A stretch of 59,418 nt of DNA from positions 1 to 59,418 of the forward strand of contig JAJRSE010000103.1 in assembly GCA_024278955.1 (NCBI GenBank), read 5' to 3'. The notes beneath the pieces are model-generated. The model saw nothing but the letters and a program-made list of their open reading frames with translations, made no database searches and was not told the DNA's origin. The stretch's first letter is position 1. Each line of letters starts with the position of its first letter. Of the stretch, positions 33,889 through 42,619 are shown in pieces. This stretch comes from Planctomycetota bacterium. GTDB lineage: Bacteria; Planctomycetota; Planctomycetia; Pirellulales; Lacipirellulaceae. The translations under genes were made by a program, and so were the position numbers.

Positions 33889-33895
33889 TTATTGC

Positions 33896-34759
33896 ATGAT
33901 GCGGCCAGCACGCGAAAAAGTCACCACCGTCCCGCAGGAGTCCCTTCGGCTGTTTGTCCGAGAGAGTTTGCAGTTTGAATATGCTTGGCACTATCACCCA
34001 GAATATGAATTAACGCTAATCTGTAACAGCCGGGGACGCCGCTTTGTGGGCGATCATATTTCCGACTACGCCGATGGCGATCTCGTGCTGCTGGGACCGA
34101 ATTTGCCGCATACTTGGTGCTCAGATACTCATGTCGCGCAAAGACCGCATCGGGCCATCGTAGCCCATTTTTCTGATTCGTTTGTCGGCAATGCCATACA
34201 ACATTGCCCCGAGCTGCACCAAGTTCGCATGCTTCTGGACCGTTCATTGCGTGGCCTAAGTTTCACGGGCCCAACACGAGATTGGGTCGCGCACGAGTTG
34301 GAACTTGCGGTACAGCTCTCGGGATTGCCATGTCTGGTTGCTCTGTTGAGTATATTGAACCGTTTGGCTACCTCCCCAGGCAGCCATCCGATCGCAAGCC
34401 AATGGTATACTCCTCCGAGAGACGATCAGATGAACGCTCGTATTGACATCGTATGCCGATACCTTGTCAATCATTTTACCGAGCCCATCCAACAAGCCGA
34501 GGTGGCAGATCTTATAGGATTCAGTCCGGCCGCATTTTCACGTTTTTTCAAACGTACAACGGGTAAGACTTTTGTCTCGTATCTCAACGAACTTCGCATC
34601 GGTCACGCCTGCCGGTTGCTTTCCGACTCTCGAATATCGATTACCACGGTGGGTTTCAATTCGGGCTATTTGAATCTGTCGAATTTCAATCGGACATTTC
34701 GTCGCTTTAAGGGAGTCAGTCCGCGTCAGTATCGTGATGCGCATCAGGTAGAGAGATAA
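33896..34759 (+). CDS. AraC-family transcriptional regulator
   Basis: A 287-aa regulator. The N-terminal cupin-like sensor domain (about 15-110: FEYAWHYHPEYELTLI, GDLVLLGPNLPHTW) is followed by two C-terminal helix-turn-helix units: QQAEVADLIGFSPAAFSRFF and TTVGFNSGYLNLSNFNRTFR, ending FKGVSPRQYRDA, the standard AraC finish. The cupin His pattern suggests a small ligand, possibly a sugar. The gene is divergent from PhyH, so control of that gene and of itself through the inverted repeat at 33851-33888 is likely. Confidence 0.92.
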   Translation: MMRPAREKVTTVPQESLRLFVRESLQFEYAWHYHPEYELTLICNSRGRRFVGDHISDYADGDLVLLGPNLPHTWCSDTHVAQRPHRAIVAHFSDSFVGNAIQHCPELHQVRMLLDRSLRGLSFTGPTRDWVAHELELAVQLSGLPCLVALLSILNRLATSPGSHPIASQWYTPPRDDQMNARIDIVCRYLVNHFTEPIQQAEVADLIGFSPAAFSRFFKRTTGKTFVSYLNELRIGHACRLLSDSRISITTVGFNSGYLNLSNFNRTFRRFKGVSPRQYRDAHQVER

Positions 34760-35074
34760 TCGAACTCTGTGGATGAGGTGGAGATCACGGTGTCGGCAAA
34801 AACCAACCCGTCGGCACTAACCGTATCTCTGAACGCATTTTTTGAATTTTTTCACTTCCTACCGATCGTACCGGCTGACGCGACGGGCAAGGTGGGTTTT
34901 CTGCATCTTTTCGGACTTTGTGACGTCGTGAATTCGCAACGTGTCCTACCCTTACCTTAAGGCGCGATCCAGACACAAAACGGAAAGTGTGTGTTCGGCC
35001 TCAAAGAACCCTCCCCAACCTCCCCCCTGTACGCCTGAAGCTTCCCCCCTCCTCCAGGCATAGGAACGGATGCC
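34760..35074. other. Intergenic region, no gene seen
   Basis: This 315-bp stretch precedes the Cys-rich hydrolase gene. Its right end is strongly C-rich on the plus strand (two CCCCCC-type runs near 35020-35055), and AGGAACGG lies just before the next start. Nothing else is recognised. Confidence 0.4.
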
Positions 35075-36229
35075 ATGAACAGCACTCTGTCTCGCGATGC
35101 TTTGTTTTTTCGCCTCTTGCGGTTAGCGATCGCCGGTTTATTGATCGTGGTTGCTTTTACGGCAATGGTTTCGGCTCAGTATCGCACCTGCGATGAGTGC
35201 GACGAATGTAACCTCAATGCCTGCAACGGAAGTTGCTGCTACGAGGCGCCCGAGATTTGGCTGATGTATACTCGCTGCGCTCCGAAGTGCAGCAACTTTG
35301 ATCGCGGGTTCGACTGCATCAAAGTTCAACGATGGGATCCCTGTTCTTGCCGTTTTGTGAACGAGAGCATGGACTCGTTTATCGCTGAAGAGGCTTCGAT
35401 GCCGACCATGTTTTACTTGCATGGGAATACCTTGAAACATAAGCATGCCATGAAGCAGTGTTGGGCGATTTCCAAGAAGCTGCGTTGTTGCCCGGGAAAG
35501 AAGCGGCTGGTTTTTTGGTCGTGGCCGTCCCAGCGTGTTTATAAGACCGAAGGATTGAGGGTCCGCGAGATGGTTCAGAAGAACCTTCGGCTCAAATATG
35601 TTTATGCCGAGTACCAGGGCTACTACTTAGCGAAGTTGGTCCACCGAATGAGTCTTTCGCAGCGCGTCATGCTTGCTGGTCATAGCTATGGAGCGATTTC
35701 CTCGGCGGCGGCTTTGCATTGGCTGGGCGGAGGCTGCCTGCGCGGTTTGACTTTGCCGGGAGGGGCTCCGGTCGAACGGGCGAATCTTCGCGGAGGGATC
35801 ATCTCGGGTGCGTTTGATAGCGACATGCTCTATCCGGGCCATCGTTTTGGGCAAGCGTTTGTTGCAAGTGAAAAGATTTTTGTGACTCGTAACATTCGAG
35901 ACAAAACACTGAAGAAATGGCCCAAGGTCTCGCTACGTGGCTGTCCGGCGATTGGCAGTATCGGCGTGAATGCCCGAAAGCTGGGTCCGTATCGCGCAAA
36001 ACTCTGTCAGAAGACGATGACCGAGGACGTAAAACGATCGCACTATCTGAAGCCGCACCTCAAGAGTACGAAGTTTGTTCGTGCGTTGTGCTGTTTGTCG
36101 TTCCTGAGCTGCGATCCGTGCCAAGTTGCAGAGTCGAGTGAACCCAAGTCGGCTGATTCCCTCAGTGAGAAAACCGAGGAGAAAACGCCTTGTTTGGCCG
36201 ATTCTAAGGCTACGGGTTCGCGGCGATAA
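35075..36229 (+). CDS. Exported Cys-rich alpha/beta hydrolase-like protein
   Basis: A 384-aa protein with a signal peptide (hydrophobic 15-33, cleavage after VSA). A dense Cys cluster follows (TCDECDECNLNACNGSCC, 38-55, with more to about 92). The core looks like an alpha/beta hydrolase: FYLHGN (oxyanion side, 113-118), VFWSWPS, and the nucleophile elbow AGHSYG with S204. More Cys occur at 127-139 and near the end. The C-terminus is Ser/Glu-rich. The gene is convergent with a second lipase-like gene, overlapping by 20 bp. The substrate is unknown. The many cysteines suggest disulfides or wall attachment. Confidence 0.7.
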   Translation: MNSTLSRDALFFRLLRLAIAGLLIVVAFTAMVSAQYRTCDECDECNLNACNGSCCYEAPEIWLMYTRCAPKCSNFDRGFDCIKVQRWDPCSCRFVNESMDSFIAEEASMPTMFYLHGNTLKHKHAMKQCWAISKKLRCCPGKKRLVFWSWPSQRVYKTEGLRVREMVQKNLRLKYVYAEYQGYYLAKLVHRMSLSQRVMLAGHSYGAISSAAALHWLGGGCLRGLTLPGGAPVERANLRGGIISGAFDSDMLYPGHRFGQAFVASEKIFVTRNIRDKTLKKWPKVSLRGCPAIGSIGVNARKLGPYRAKLCQKTMTEDVKRSHYLKPHLKSTKFVRALCCLSFLSCDPCQVAESSEPKSADSLSEKTEEKTPCLADSKATGSRR

Positions 36230-37217
36230 TTGGGCGTTTGGCTCGGGGCGAAACTAGGTAGCCCTTTTGTAGGAACCGGAGCGTGTACTCTTGGACTTGC
36301 TCGTTCTTGGGCAGGGTTTGGTGGATGCCTTTGACTTGGGCAAAGTCGGTAGCGCCGGCTAACTTCGAGGTGTTGACCGAGAGGAGCATGTCGTCGTCGC
36401 CGGGGATGGCGTCGAGGTAGCCGTCGTCGTCGCCAGTGCCGCCGACGATGATTCCGAATTCGAAGCTGGGAGTGGCTAGGCGTTGTTCCAAAGACGCCCA
36501 GCCTTTTCCGGTCGCGAGTTGGAGAACGGCTTCGCCTCCTAGAGTTTGTGCGATTTTGCTGTCGGCAAATTTATCGGCGACCGAGGCTCCGTGATTTGGC
36601 GGGGCGATCATGACAAAACGATGGTAGGTGATCTCGGGTTGCTCGGAGGCGGGCAACGAGGCCAGATCGTTTAGGCAATGGCGAATTACAATGTTGCCCA
36701 TGCTGTGGGCAACAAAGCTTACTCGCTCGACGCCATCGAGATGTTTGATGACGCTGACGAGCGAAGCGGCATGGGTGCCGATGTCGTTCATGGTCGAGGG
36801 GTAACCGACGTTGACAACCGTCAGACCGCCCTCCTTTTCCAGATACTCCGAGAGAGAATCCATCCACTGCCGACTAGCCCCTAGACCGTGAACGACAATG
36901 ACAACGTCTTTGGGGAGCGGCGGTAGTTTTTTGTCGACTTTGACTTTTTCGAGTTCTTCGAGGCAGTGCTCAAAGGTGCCAAAGGCATAGCGGCAATCGT
37001 CGGGGTCGATGAGCCGGTAGTGTCCGATGATGGCGCTCTTCTGCACGCGCCAGCCTTGGTAGACGGCTTCGTCGGACCAAGTGAAACGTCCGCCGAGCGT
37101 ACGGGTGCCGATTCCTAATAGACCGCCTTCTGCGCGTGCGGCTGAGTAGGAGATCGCAAGGAGAAAGAGGCTTTCGAGAATGACGATAGCCAACCAACTT
37201 TGCGAAGAACGTTTCAT
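36210..37217 (-). CDS. Exported lipase/esterase-like alpha/beta hydrolase
   Basis: A 335-aa protein with a signal peptide (cleavage after ARA, about residue 29). The hydrolase core has VVHGLGASRQWMDSL (oxyanion loop, about 109-123), the strand VVNVGYPSTMNDIGTHA, and the nucleophile S172 in VAHSMGNIVIRH. A later APPNHGAS and a C-terminal IHQTLPKNEQVQEY with a candidate catalytic His follow. It resembles PGAP1/lipase-type enzymes acting on lipid esters. Its 3' end overlaps the convergent Cys-rich hydrolase gene by 20 bp. Confidence 0.82.
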   Translation of the reverse strand: MKRSSQSWLAIVILESLFLLAISYSAARAEGGLLGIGTRTLGGRFTWSDEAVYQGWRVQKSAIIGHYRLIDPDDCRYAFGTFEHCLEELEKVKVDKKLPPLPKDVVIVVHGLGASRQWMDSLSEYLEKEGGLTVVNVGYPSTMNDIGTHAASLVSVIKHLDGVERVSFVAHSMGNIVIRHCLNDLASLPASEQPEITYHRFVMIAPPNHGASVADKFADSKIAQTLGGEAVLQLATGKGWASLEQRLATPSFEFGIIVGGTGDDDGYLDAIPGDDDMLLSVNTSKLAGATDFAQVKGIHQTLPKNEQVQEYTLRFLQKGYLVSPRAKRPIIAANP

Positions 37218-37507
37218 AGTTATTTCCTACTTCTTGTGACGTAAGCGTACGTGTTCTGGGTAATGCCTTCGATTGTACTGCTTTAGGCGAGCAAGCCCAA
37301 TGTCTTATGGCCACTGTCTTACGGCTTGGGGGCGTGAAGGGTTCGGCAGAACTTCAAGCAAGCAAGGAAATAAGCGTTGCTTTCTGATCAGAAGTGCCCC
37401 GGTCGCAAGAAAAAAGGAACTTGATGCTGCCGCCTACGCTAACACTCGGGGGTTGAGTGAGAGATTGGGTGGTTGTTTGGGGGGTGGGGTCGTATATCCT
37501 AGTTGGT

Positions 37508-39352
37508 ATGACGAGTTCGATCTATGAATATGACGTGGTGGTAATCGGAGCTGGGCACGCAGGGACCGAAGCGGCGCTGGCGGCTGCGCGGATGGGGGCT
37601 AAGACAGCACTGCTAACGACCAATTGCGATACGGTTGGGCAGATGAGCTGTAATCCGGCGATTGGCGGAGTGGGTAAGGGGCAGATTGTGCGCGAGATTG
37701 ATGCGCTGGGCGGAGCCATGGGGCGGGCGATTGATGCGACCGGGATTCAGTTCCGCATGCTTAATCGGCGTAAGGGGCCGGCGATGCATAGTCCGCGGGC
37801 ACAGGCGGACAAAAGGCGGTATCAGGCAGAAGTGAAGCGGATGGTTGAGGAGCAGGAAGGGCTGCTCTTGCGTCAGGAAGTGGTGGAAGAGTTGGTGGTT
37901 GAAAGGGGAGAGGGGAAAGCGGAAAGCCGGATTGTTGGAGTCAAAGTGCGAGGAGGGGCTGAGTATAAGGCCGGGGCTGTGGTTCTTACGACCGGGACAT
38001 TTTTGCAAGCATTGATGCATACCGGCGAAACCAAGACCGCAGGGGGACGGGCCGGAGAAGGGACGACGAAGGGAATTAGCGGGGCGCTAACGCGGCTGGG
38101 TATTCAGCTCAAACGATTTAAGACTGGCACCCCGCCGCGGCTCAACGGGCGGACGATCGATTACAGCAAGGTCGAGCTGCAACCGGGGGATGAAGATCCT
38201 CAGCCGTTTTCGTTTCTCAACGATCGTCTGCAAGTAGAGCAAGTGCCTTGTCATATTACTTACACGAATGAAGCGGTTCATGCGTTGATTCATCAGAACC
38301 TGGCTCGAGCGCCGATGTACAGTGGGCAGATTGAAACGAGCGGGCCGCGGTACTGTCCTTCGATTGAAGATAAGGTGGTGAGGTTTGCTGAAAAATCGCA
38401 GCATCAGATTTTTCTAGAGCCCGAGGGGCATGACACGCTGGAAGTTTATGTGAACGGGGTGTCGACCAGCTTGCCGCGTGATGTGCAGGATGCGATGTTT
38501 CGGTTGATCCCGGGGCTCGAACAGGCTGAGATCATGCGGTACGGGTATGCGGTCGAGTACGACTATGCGCCGCCCGACCAGCTACAAGTCAGCTTAGAAT
38601 CGAAAAAGGTTGAAGGGCTTTATCTCGCGGGACAGATCAATGGGACAACTGGCTATGAAGAGGCGGGTGCTCAGGGGCTGTTGGCGGGAGCCAATGCGGC
38701 ACTTGCTTTGAAAGGCAGGGAGCCGCTGGTGCTGGAACGCGATCGGGCTTACATGGGGGTTTTGGTTGACGACTTGGTGACGTGCGGCGTGGATGAGCCG
38801 TACCGGATGTTTACGAGCCGGGCGGAGTACCGCTTGTTGCTGCGGCAAGACAATGCGGATCGACGATTGACCGCCTTGGGTCACAAGTTTGGGCTAGTCG
38901 ATATCGATCGACTCGAACGCTTGCAGGTCAAACAGGCCGAAATCGAACGGGTGACCAAGCTGCTGGAGTCGGTTCGCCGTGAGGGGACGCTGCTCTCGAA
39001 ATATCTGAGGCGCCCGGAAATTCAATGGGAGCATATGGTCGAACAGTTGCCCGAGTTAGGGGCTGTCGACCACCAGGTCAGCCAGCAAGTTCTTTTTGAC
39101 CTGAAGTACGCAGGCTACGTTGCTCGCCAAAGTGTGGAGGTTGATCGTCAGCATCGATTGGCCGAAAAGCGGATACCCACAAGTTTTGATTATGCCCGCC
39201 TGCCGCAACTTCGGGCAGAAGCACGCGAGAAGTTTAAGCAGATTCGCCCGGAGAATCTCTCTCAGGCAAGCCGGATCAGCGGGATTACGCCAGCGGATAT
39301 TGCTCTGTTGATGGTCCATCTGGAAGGGAAGCCTAAAAGTCGAGGGAAGTGA
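37508..39352 (+). CDS. mnmG: tRNA uridine-5-carboxymethylaminomethyl modification enzyme MnmG
   Basis: A 614-aa FAD protein that, with MnmE, installs carboxymethylaminomethyl on wobble U34 of tRNAs. GAGHAG (14-19) is the FAD-binding motif. [53 protein letters not shown] and [18 protein letters not shown] are family signatures, and the C-terminal helical tRNA-binding domain ends [18 protein letters not shown]. The start at 37508 is chosen because the 17 residues before it are not homologous. No ribosome site is visible. Neither mnmE nor rsmG is adjacent. Confidence 0.96.
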   Translation: MTSSIYEYDVVVIGAGHAGTEAALAAARMGAKTALLTTNCDTVGQMSCNPAIGGVGKGQIVREIDALGGAMGRAIDATGIQFRMLNRRKGPAMHSPRAQADKRRYQAEVKRMVEEQEGLLLRQEVVEELVVERGEGKAESRIVGVKVRGGAEYKAGAVVLTTGTFLQALMHTGETKTAGGRAGEGTTKGISGALTRLGIQLKRFKTGTPPRLNGRTIDYSKVELQPGDEDPQPFSFLNDRLQVEQVPCHITYTNEAVHALIHQNLARAPMYSGQIETSGPRYCPSIEDKVVRFAEKSQHQIFLEPEGHDTLEVYVNGVSTSLPRDVQDAMFRLIPGLEQAEIMRYGYAVEYDYAPPDQLQVSLESKKVEGLYLAGQINGTTGYEEAGAQGLLAGANAALALKGREPLVLERDRAYMGVLVDDLVTCGVDEPYRMFTSRAEYRLLLRQDNADRRLTALGHKFGLVDIDRLERLQVKQAEIERVTKLLESVRREGTLLSKYLRRPEIQWEHMVEQLPELGAVDHQVSQQVLFDLKYAGYVARQSVEVDRQHRLAEKRIPTSFDYARLPQLRAEAREKFKQIRPENLSQASRISGITPADIALLMVHLEGKPKSRGK

Positions 39353-39362
39353 CTTTTGGCCG

Positions 39363-39386
39363 CACGGGTTACAATCCCTGGGCTTT
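39363..39386 (+). terminator. 3' hairpin with TTACAATCC core after mnmG
   Basis: CACGGGTTACAATCCCTGGG followed by CTTTGGGG is a weaker copy of the hairpin found after BBP7 and the porin gene. It lies 11 nt past the stop codon. Confidence 0.35.
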
Positions 39387-39507
39387 GGGGTGCTCAGAGA
39401 AGAACTTCGTGTGGATTTTTGGCGATGCTGGCGAAAAAAGAAGGGGCTGAGTTTGCGAATCGCCCTAAAGCTAGTTTCTAATTGCACTTACGTCAAATCG
39501 ATCGATA

Positions 39508-39535
39508 TTGACGACTTGGCGAAGCCCGCTATAAT
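39508..39535 (+). promoter_or_regulatory. Strong sigma70-type promoter of the HTH-receiver gene
   Basis: TTGACG, a 16-nt spacer and a perfect TATAAT (39530-39535) predict a start near 39542. The next gene begins at 39820, leaving a leader of about 280 nt. That leader holds a possible 19-codon ORF (39571-39630, MEEYLRPKNPARLSWQRKI) with a weak ribosome site. Otherwise nothing is recognised between 39387 and 39819. Confidence 0.7.
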
Positions 39536-39819
39536 TCCCAGAGTTGTCAATTCAGGGAAAATCGGCAGGTATGGAAGAATACCTTCGTCCTAAGAACCCT
39601 GCTCGTTTGAGTTGGCAACGCAAGATTTAGGAGTCAACGTATCCAGGTGGTTTAGGGCCCAAACGGTTTTTGGGTTTCGTTGCTTGGAAACATTTTCTCA
39701 GACCGAGCAAGGTAACCAGCCAAAGTGGCTGAAACAACTTGCCGAACGTCGACATGCGTGTCCGAATCCCCGGCATGTTTTGTTAGACAAACCATCGGCT
39801 AAGGAGAGAGGTGGTTCCC

Positions 39820-40401
39820 ATGAAAACCGTATTTACAACAGGCGAAGCAGCCAAGATCTGCAAAGTGAGCCAACAGACGATTATCCGATGTTTTGACTCC
39901 GGTCAGCTCAAGGGATTTCGTGTTCCTGGTAGTCGGTTCCGTCGTATTCCGCGTGAGCAGCTTTTTACGTTCATGCGAGACAACGGGATTCCGACGGATG
40001 CGCTTGATAGTGGTCGGCGCAAGATTTTGGTCGGCGACGATGACGAAGATTTGGTAGAATTGATCTGCGATTCGTTGGAACGAGATGGCCGGTTCGACGT
40101 TCATAGCGTCAACAATGGCTTTCAAGCCGGTATGCAGATCAAGGAATTTCGTCCTGACGTGGTTGTGCTTGACGTCATGCTTCCGGATATCAATGGCAAA
40201 GAAGTTTGCCAGCTTGTCCGTAGCCAGAAGACGATGGACGATATTCGGATTATTTGTATCTCAGGTATGGTTGAGCAGGAAAAAATTCAGGAGCTGTATG
40301 ACGCCGGCGCAAACGACTTTATGAAGAAGCCGTTTGATGTTGAGGATTTGTCTGGTCGGATTTATCGGCTGCTGGATCTCGAAGCGCTCCCTGCGAAGTA
40401 A
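39820..40401 (+). CDS. Excisionase/MerR-type HTH fused to a C-terminal receiver domain
   Basis: A 193-aa protein. Residues 1-60 are an excisionase-like helix-turn-helix (FTTGEAAKICKVSQQTIIRC, then wing KGFRVPGSRFRRIP). Residues 68-190 are a receiver domain with acidic pocket D73-D75, phosphorylation site D118 (VVVLDVMLPDINGKE) and K in FMKKPFD. The order is the reverse of usual response regulators, where the receiver comes first. AAGGAGAG lies 11 nt before the ATG at 39820. A histidine kinase follows 106 bp downstream and is the likely partner. It is transcribed from a strong promoter at 39508. Confidence 0.88.
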   Translation: MKTVFTTGEAAKICKVSQQTIIRCFDSGQLKGFRVPGSRFRRIPREQLFTFMRDNGIPTDALDSGRRKILVGDDDEDLVELICDSLERDGRFDVHSVNNGFQAGMQIKEFRPDVVVLDVMLPDINGKEVCQLVRSQKTMDDIRIICISGMVEQEKIQELYDAGANDFMKKPFDVEDLSGRIYRLLDLEALPAK

Positions 40402-40507
40402 GAAGCTTTTACGAGTTTTTTGCTTTGTTTTGAGAGGGGCCGTCTTTGCTATTCGCGGTGGCGTGGGCGGCAGCGCTGACGTCTGCTCATAGGGGTGGGG
40501 ACGAGGT

Positions 40508-41251
40508 ATGGAAACGCTCCGTCAGCAGAAGCTGGACGCGATGAAAGAGCTCGCCTATGGTGCGAGCCACGAAATCAATAATCCTCTTGCGAATATCGCT
40601 GCGCGTGCCCAGACTTTGCTGCGCGACGAGGAGCTGCCCGAGCGGCGTCGCGCGCTGGAAGCGATTCGGCAGCAGGCGATGCGTGCGCATGAGATGATCT
40701 CCGACTTGATGCTTTTTGCTCGTCCACCGCAGTTGAAGGTCGAGGCATTCGATTTACGTCAGGTGCTCGAAACCGTTGCCGAAGATCTGGCCGAAGAATG
40801 CGTCCGCCGAAGTATCCGTCTAACTATTCATTGCCCGACCTCAGCGGTTGAAATCGTAGGCGACCGCCAGCAGCTTTTTGTTGCCGTGAAGGCGCTGATC
40901 GACAACGCACTCGAAGCGATTGGGCAGGAAGGCGCGATCGAGGCGACGCTCAACCTGGCCCCCTCTTCTTCAGAGACCTCGACCGTGTGGATCGAAATAT
41001 CGGACACGGGCCCCGGGATACCGGAAGAAGTCCGGGAGCATATGTTCGACCCATTCTACTCGGGCCGAGAGGCGGGCCGCGGCTTAGGGTTTGGGCTTTC
41101 TAAGTGCTGGCGAATTGTGACAGACCATGGCGGAACCGTGGTGGCGGAGAGCGGGCCCGGGGACGGGGACGGGGACGGGGACGGGGACGGGGACGGGGAC
41201 GGGGCGACGTTTAGGCTCGAGCTACCGGTGGGTGGTCCGCAGGATTGCTGA
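40508..41251 (+). CDS. Histidine kinase without sensor domain
   Basis: A 247-aa protein with only the transmitter: HisKA with H21 in GASHEINNPLANI, then HATPase with N box DNALEAIGQ, G1 DTGPGIPEE, F box FDPFYSGR and G2 GLGFGL. No sensor or membrane segment precedes it, so its input must come from a partner or a separate protein. Just after the G2 box a hexanucleotide tract encodes seven Gly-Asp repeats (41159-41200), next to the last strand of the ATPase domain. It lies 106 bp after the HTH-receiver gene, which is its likely phosphoacceptor. Confidence 0.88.
   Translation: METLRQQKLDAMKELAYGASHEINNPLANIAARAQTLLRDEELPERRRALEAIRQQAMRAHEMISDLMLFARPPQLKVEAFDLRQVLETVAEDLAEECVRRSIRLTIHCPTSAVEIVGDRQQLFVAVKALIDNALEAIGQEGAIEATLNLAPSSSETSTVWIEISDTGPGIPEEVREHMFDPFYSGREAGRGLGFGLSKCWRIVTDHGGTVVAESGPGDGDGDGDGDGDGDGATFRLELPVGGPQDC
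41159..41200. repeat. Hexanucleotide tandem repeat GGGGAC x7 in the kinase gene
   Basis: Seven uninterrupted GGGGAC units encode an alternating Gly-Asp run between the G2 box and the last strand of the kinase. Such runs are prone to slippage. Because the unit is six bases, changes add or remove Gly-Asp pairs without shifting the frame. Confidence 0.9.
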
Positions 41252-41268
41252 GTTTTCTTTCAAGCAAT

Positions 41269-41297
41269 TTGTGCGATTGGCATCAGGGGACTATACT
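41269..41297 (+). promoter_or_regulatory. Sigma70-like promoter
   Basis: TTGTGC (41269-41274), 17 nt, then TATACT (41292-41297), 104 nt before the gene at 41402. The -10 matches at five of six positions. Confidence 0.5.
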
Positions 41298-41401
41298 GCC
41301 TATTTGTTGCAGCTAGGGCTTTCATCGCGTGTCGCAGAGCTACGGTTGCCAGTTGTTTGCATCGGTGATTTTGCACGTAAGGCTTCCGGGGGGGTATTTT
41401 C

Positions 41402-42235
41402 ATGGGTCGAAGTATTGAAGCGGTGCGTACTATTAATAGTTTTTTGCGCACACTCCTTTTTGGTGTTCTGGTGATCGGGGCGAGTATCGCTGGCTGGAAG
41501 GGCTATGCGATTTACAATGAGCCTCAAATAAAGCTTGCTGAGAAACAGACTGAAGTAGATCAGTTGCAGAAAAAGCTTTCTGCTCGTGAAGAAGAGTTGC
41601 TGCAAGTTGCTTCTGATTTGGAGAAAAAATCAGAGCAACTCGATCGGGCTGAAACTTCGATGCGGCTGTTGAAGTTAAATCATCGGATCGCAAGGCTTCG
41701 AGTGATTGATCAACAGAAGGCGGCGGACTCGAACCGTGTGACCACGACGATCGAGTTCTACGAGGTCGACGAGGCCGGCTTTGCGATTGATGACCGACGC
41801 CGGGAGTTTACGCTCGAAGGAGACCGCGTTTATGTTGAATGTTTGGTCGTAAAATTTGAAGACAAGTATATCGAAGAAGCCGACTTGCAGCGTTCGACGG
41901 CGATCTGTTTGTTTCAGCGGATTTTCGGCGAGTACCAAAATCCGGAGGATGGTTTTTTGCTTGACGAGGTGGGTTCGAGTCTAAGCTCGTTTGCGGGCAG
42001 TGATAAGGTCTCGGAATTCGAGCAGAGCATCTGGGACGACTTCTGGGAAATCGCTGGCGACCGGAAAAAGGCGGCGGCGATTGGCATTCGTGCGGCGCAT
42101 GCGGATGCGCCTTCGACGCGAGTTCGCAACGGAGTTACCTATGAGCTTGAGTTGCGTTCGACGGGCGAATTTACTTTGCGTCCTTTGCCCGAGGAAGAGG
42201 CAGGCATTCTTGCTGTGGGTAATTTTGACCAGTAA
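41402..42235 (+). CDS. Membrane-anchored coiled-coil protein, unknown function
   Basis: A 277-aa protein with one N-terminal membrane segment (about 15-38, TLLFGVLVIGASIAGW), then a charged heptad coiled coil (about 42-92: LAEKQTEVDQLQKKLSAREE and following), then a soluble domain from about 100 (RVTTTIEFYEVDEAGFAID) with acidic loops. The C-terminal domain has no family I can name. It has its own promoter at 41269-41297. The domain would lie outside the cytoplasmic membrane. Confidence 0.7.
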   Translation: MGRSIEAVRTINSFLRTLLFGVLVIGASIAGWKGYAIYNEPQIKLAEKQTEVDQLQKKLSAREEELLQVASDLEKKSEQLDRAETSMRLLKLNHRIARLRVIDQQKAADSNRVTTTIEFYEVDEAGFAIDDRRREFTLEGDRVYVECLVVKFEDKYIEEADLQRSTAICLFQRIFGEYQNPEDGFLLDEVGSSLSSFAGSDKVSEFEQSIWDDFWEIAGDRKKAAAIGIRAAHADAPSTRVRNGVTYELELRSTGEFTLRPLPEEEAGILAVGNFDQ

Positions 42236-42300
42236 AGGCGGCTAGCGTTTAGGGCCCAGAGATGTCCTTGTTGACTAATTTATTTGGAAAGAACTTTTTT

Positions 42301-42531
42301 GACAGGATGAACAGGGTTTTCAGGATAAGGGTTTAGAAAGCAAAAGAATAAACACAGAGGCACAGAGAACACCGAGAAAGAAACGATTGGAAAACTCCGT
42401 GTTCTCAGTGCCTCCGTGTTTCAATTCCTTTTAATCCGAGTCGCAAATTCCAAACTGCTTGAAGAGTCCCTGATTTTTACCGACGAACAGGATTCGACCG
42501 AATGATCCCGTCTATCCTGTTTTATCCTGTC
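42301..42531. repeat. Nested palindromes (caggat / cacagag)
   Basis: The outer arms are GACAGGATGAACAGGGTTTT (42301-42320) and TATCCTGTTTTATCCTGTC (42513-42531). Inside lie AACACAGAGGCACAGAGAAC (42351-42370) and GTTCTCAGTGCCTCCGTGTT (42400-42419). One hairpin is nested inside another between two convergent genes. No gene is present from 42236 to 42619. Confidence 0.7.
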
Positions 42532-42619
42532 AGAAGAAACCCGCTTTAAGGCAATGGTTCGACAAGGCTCCCAATGATTGCCATCTCGGGGCTTGTGCGT
42601 GTCGGGGCAAGAACGTGTC

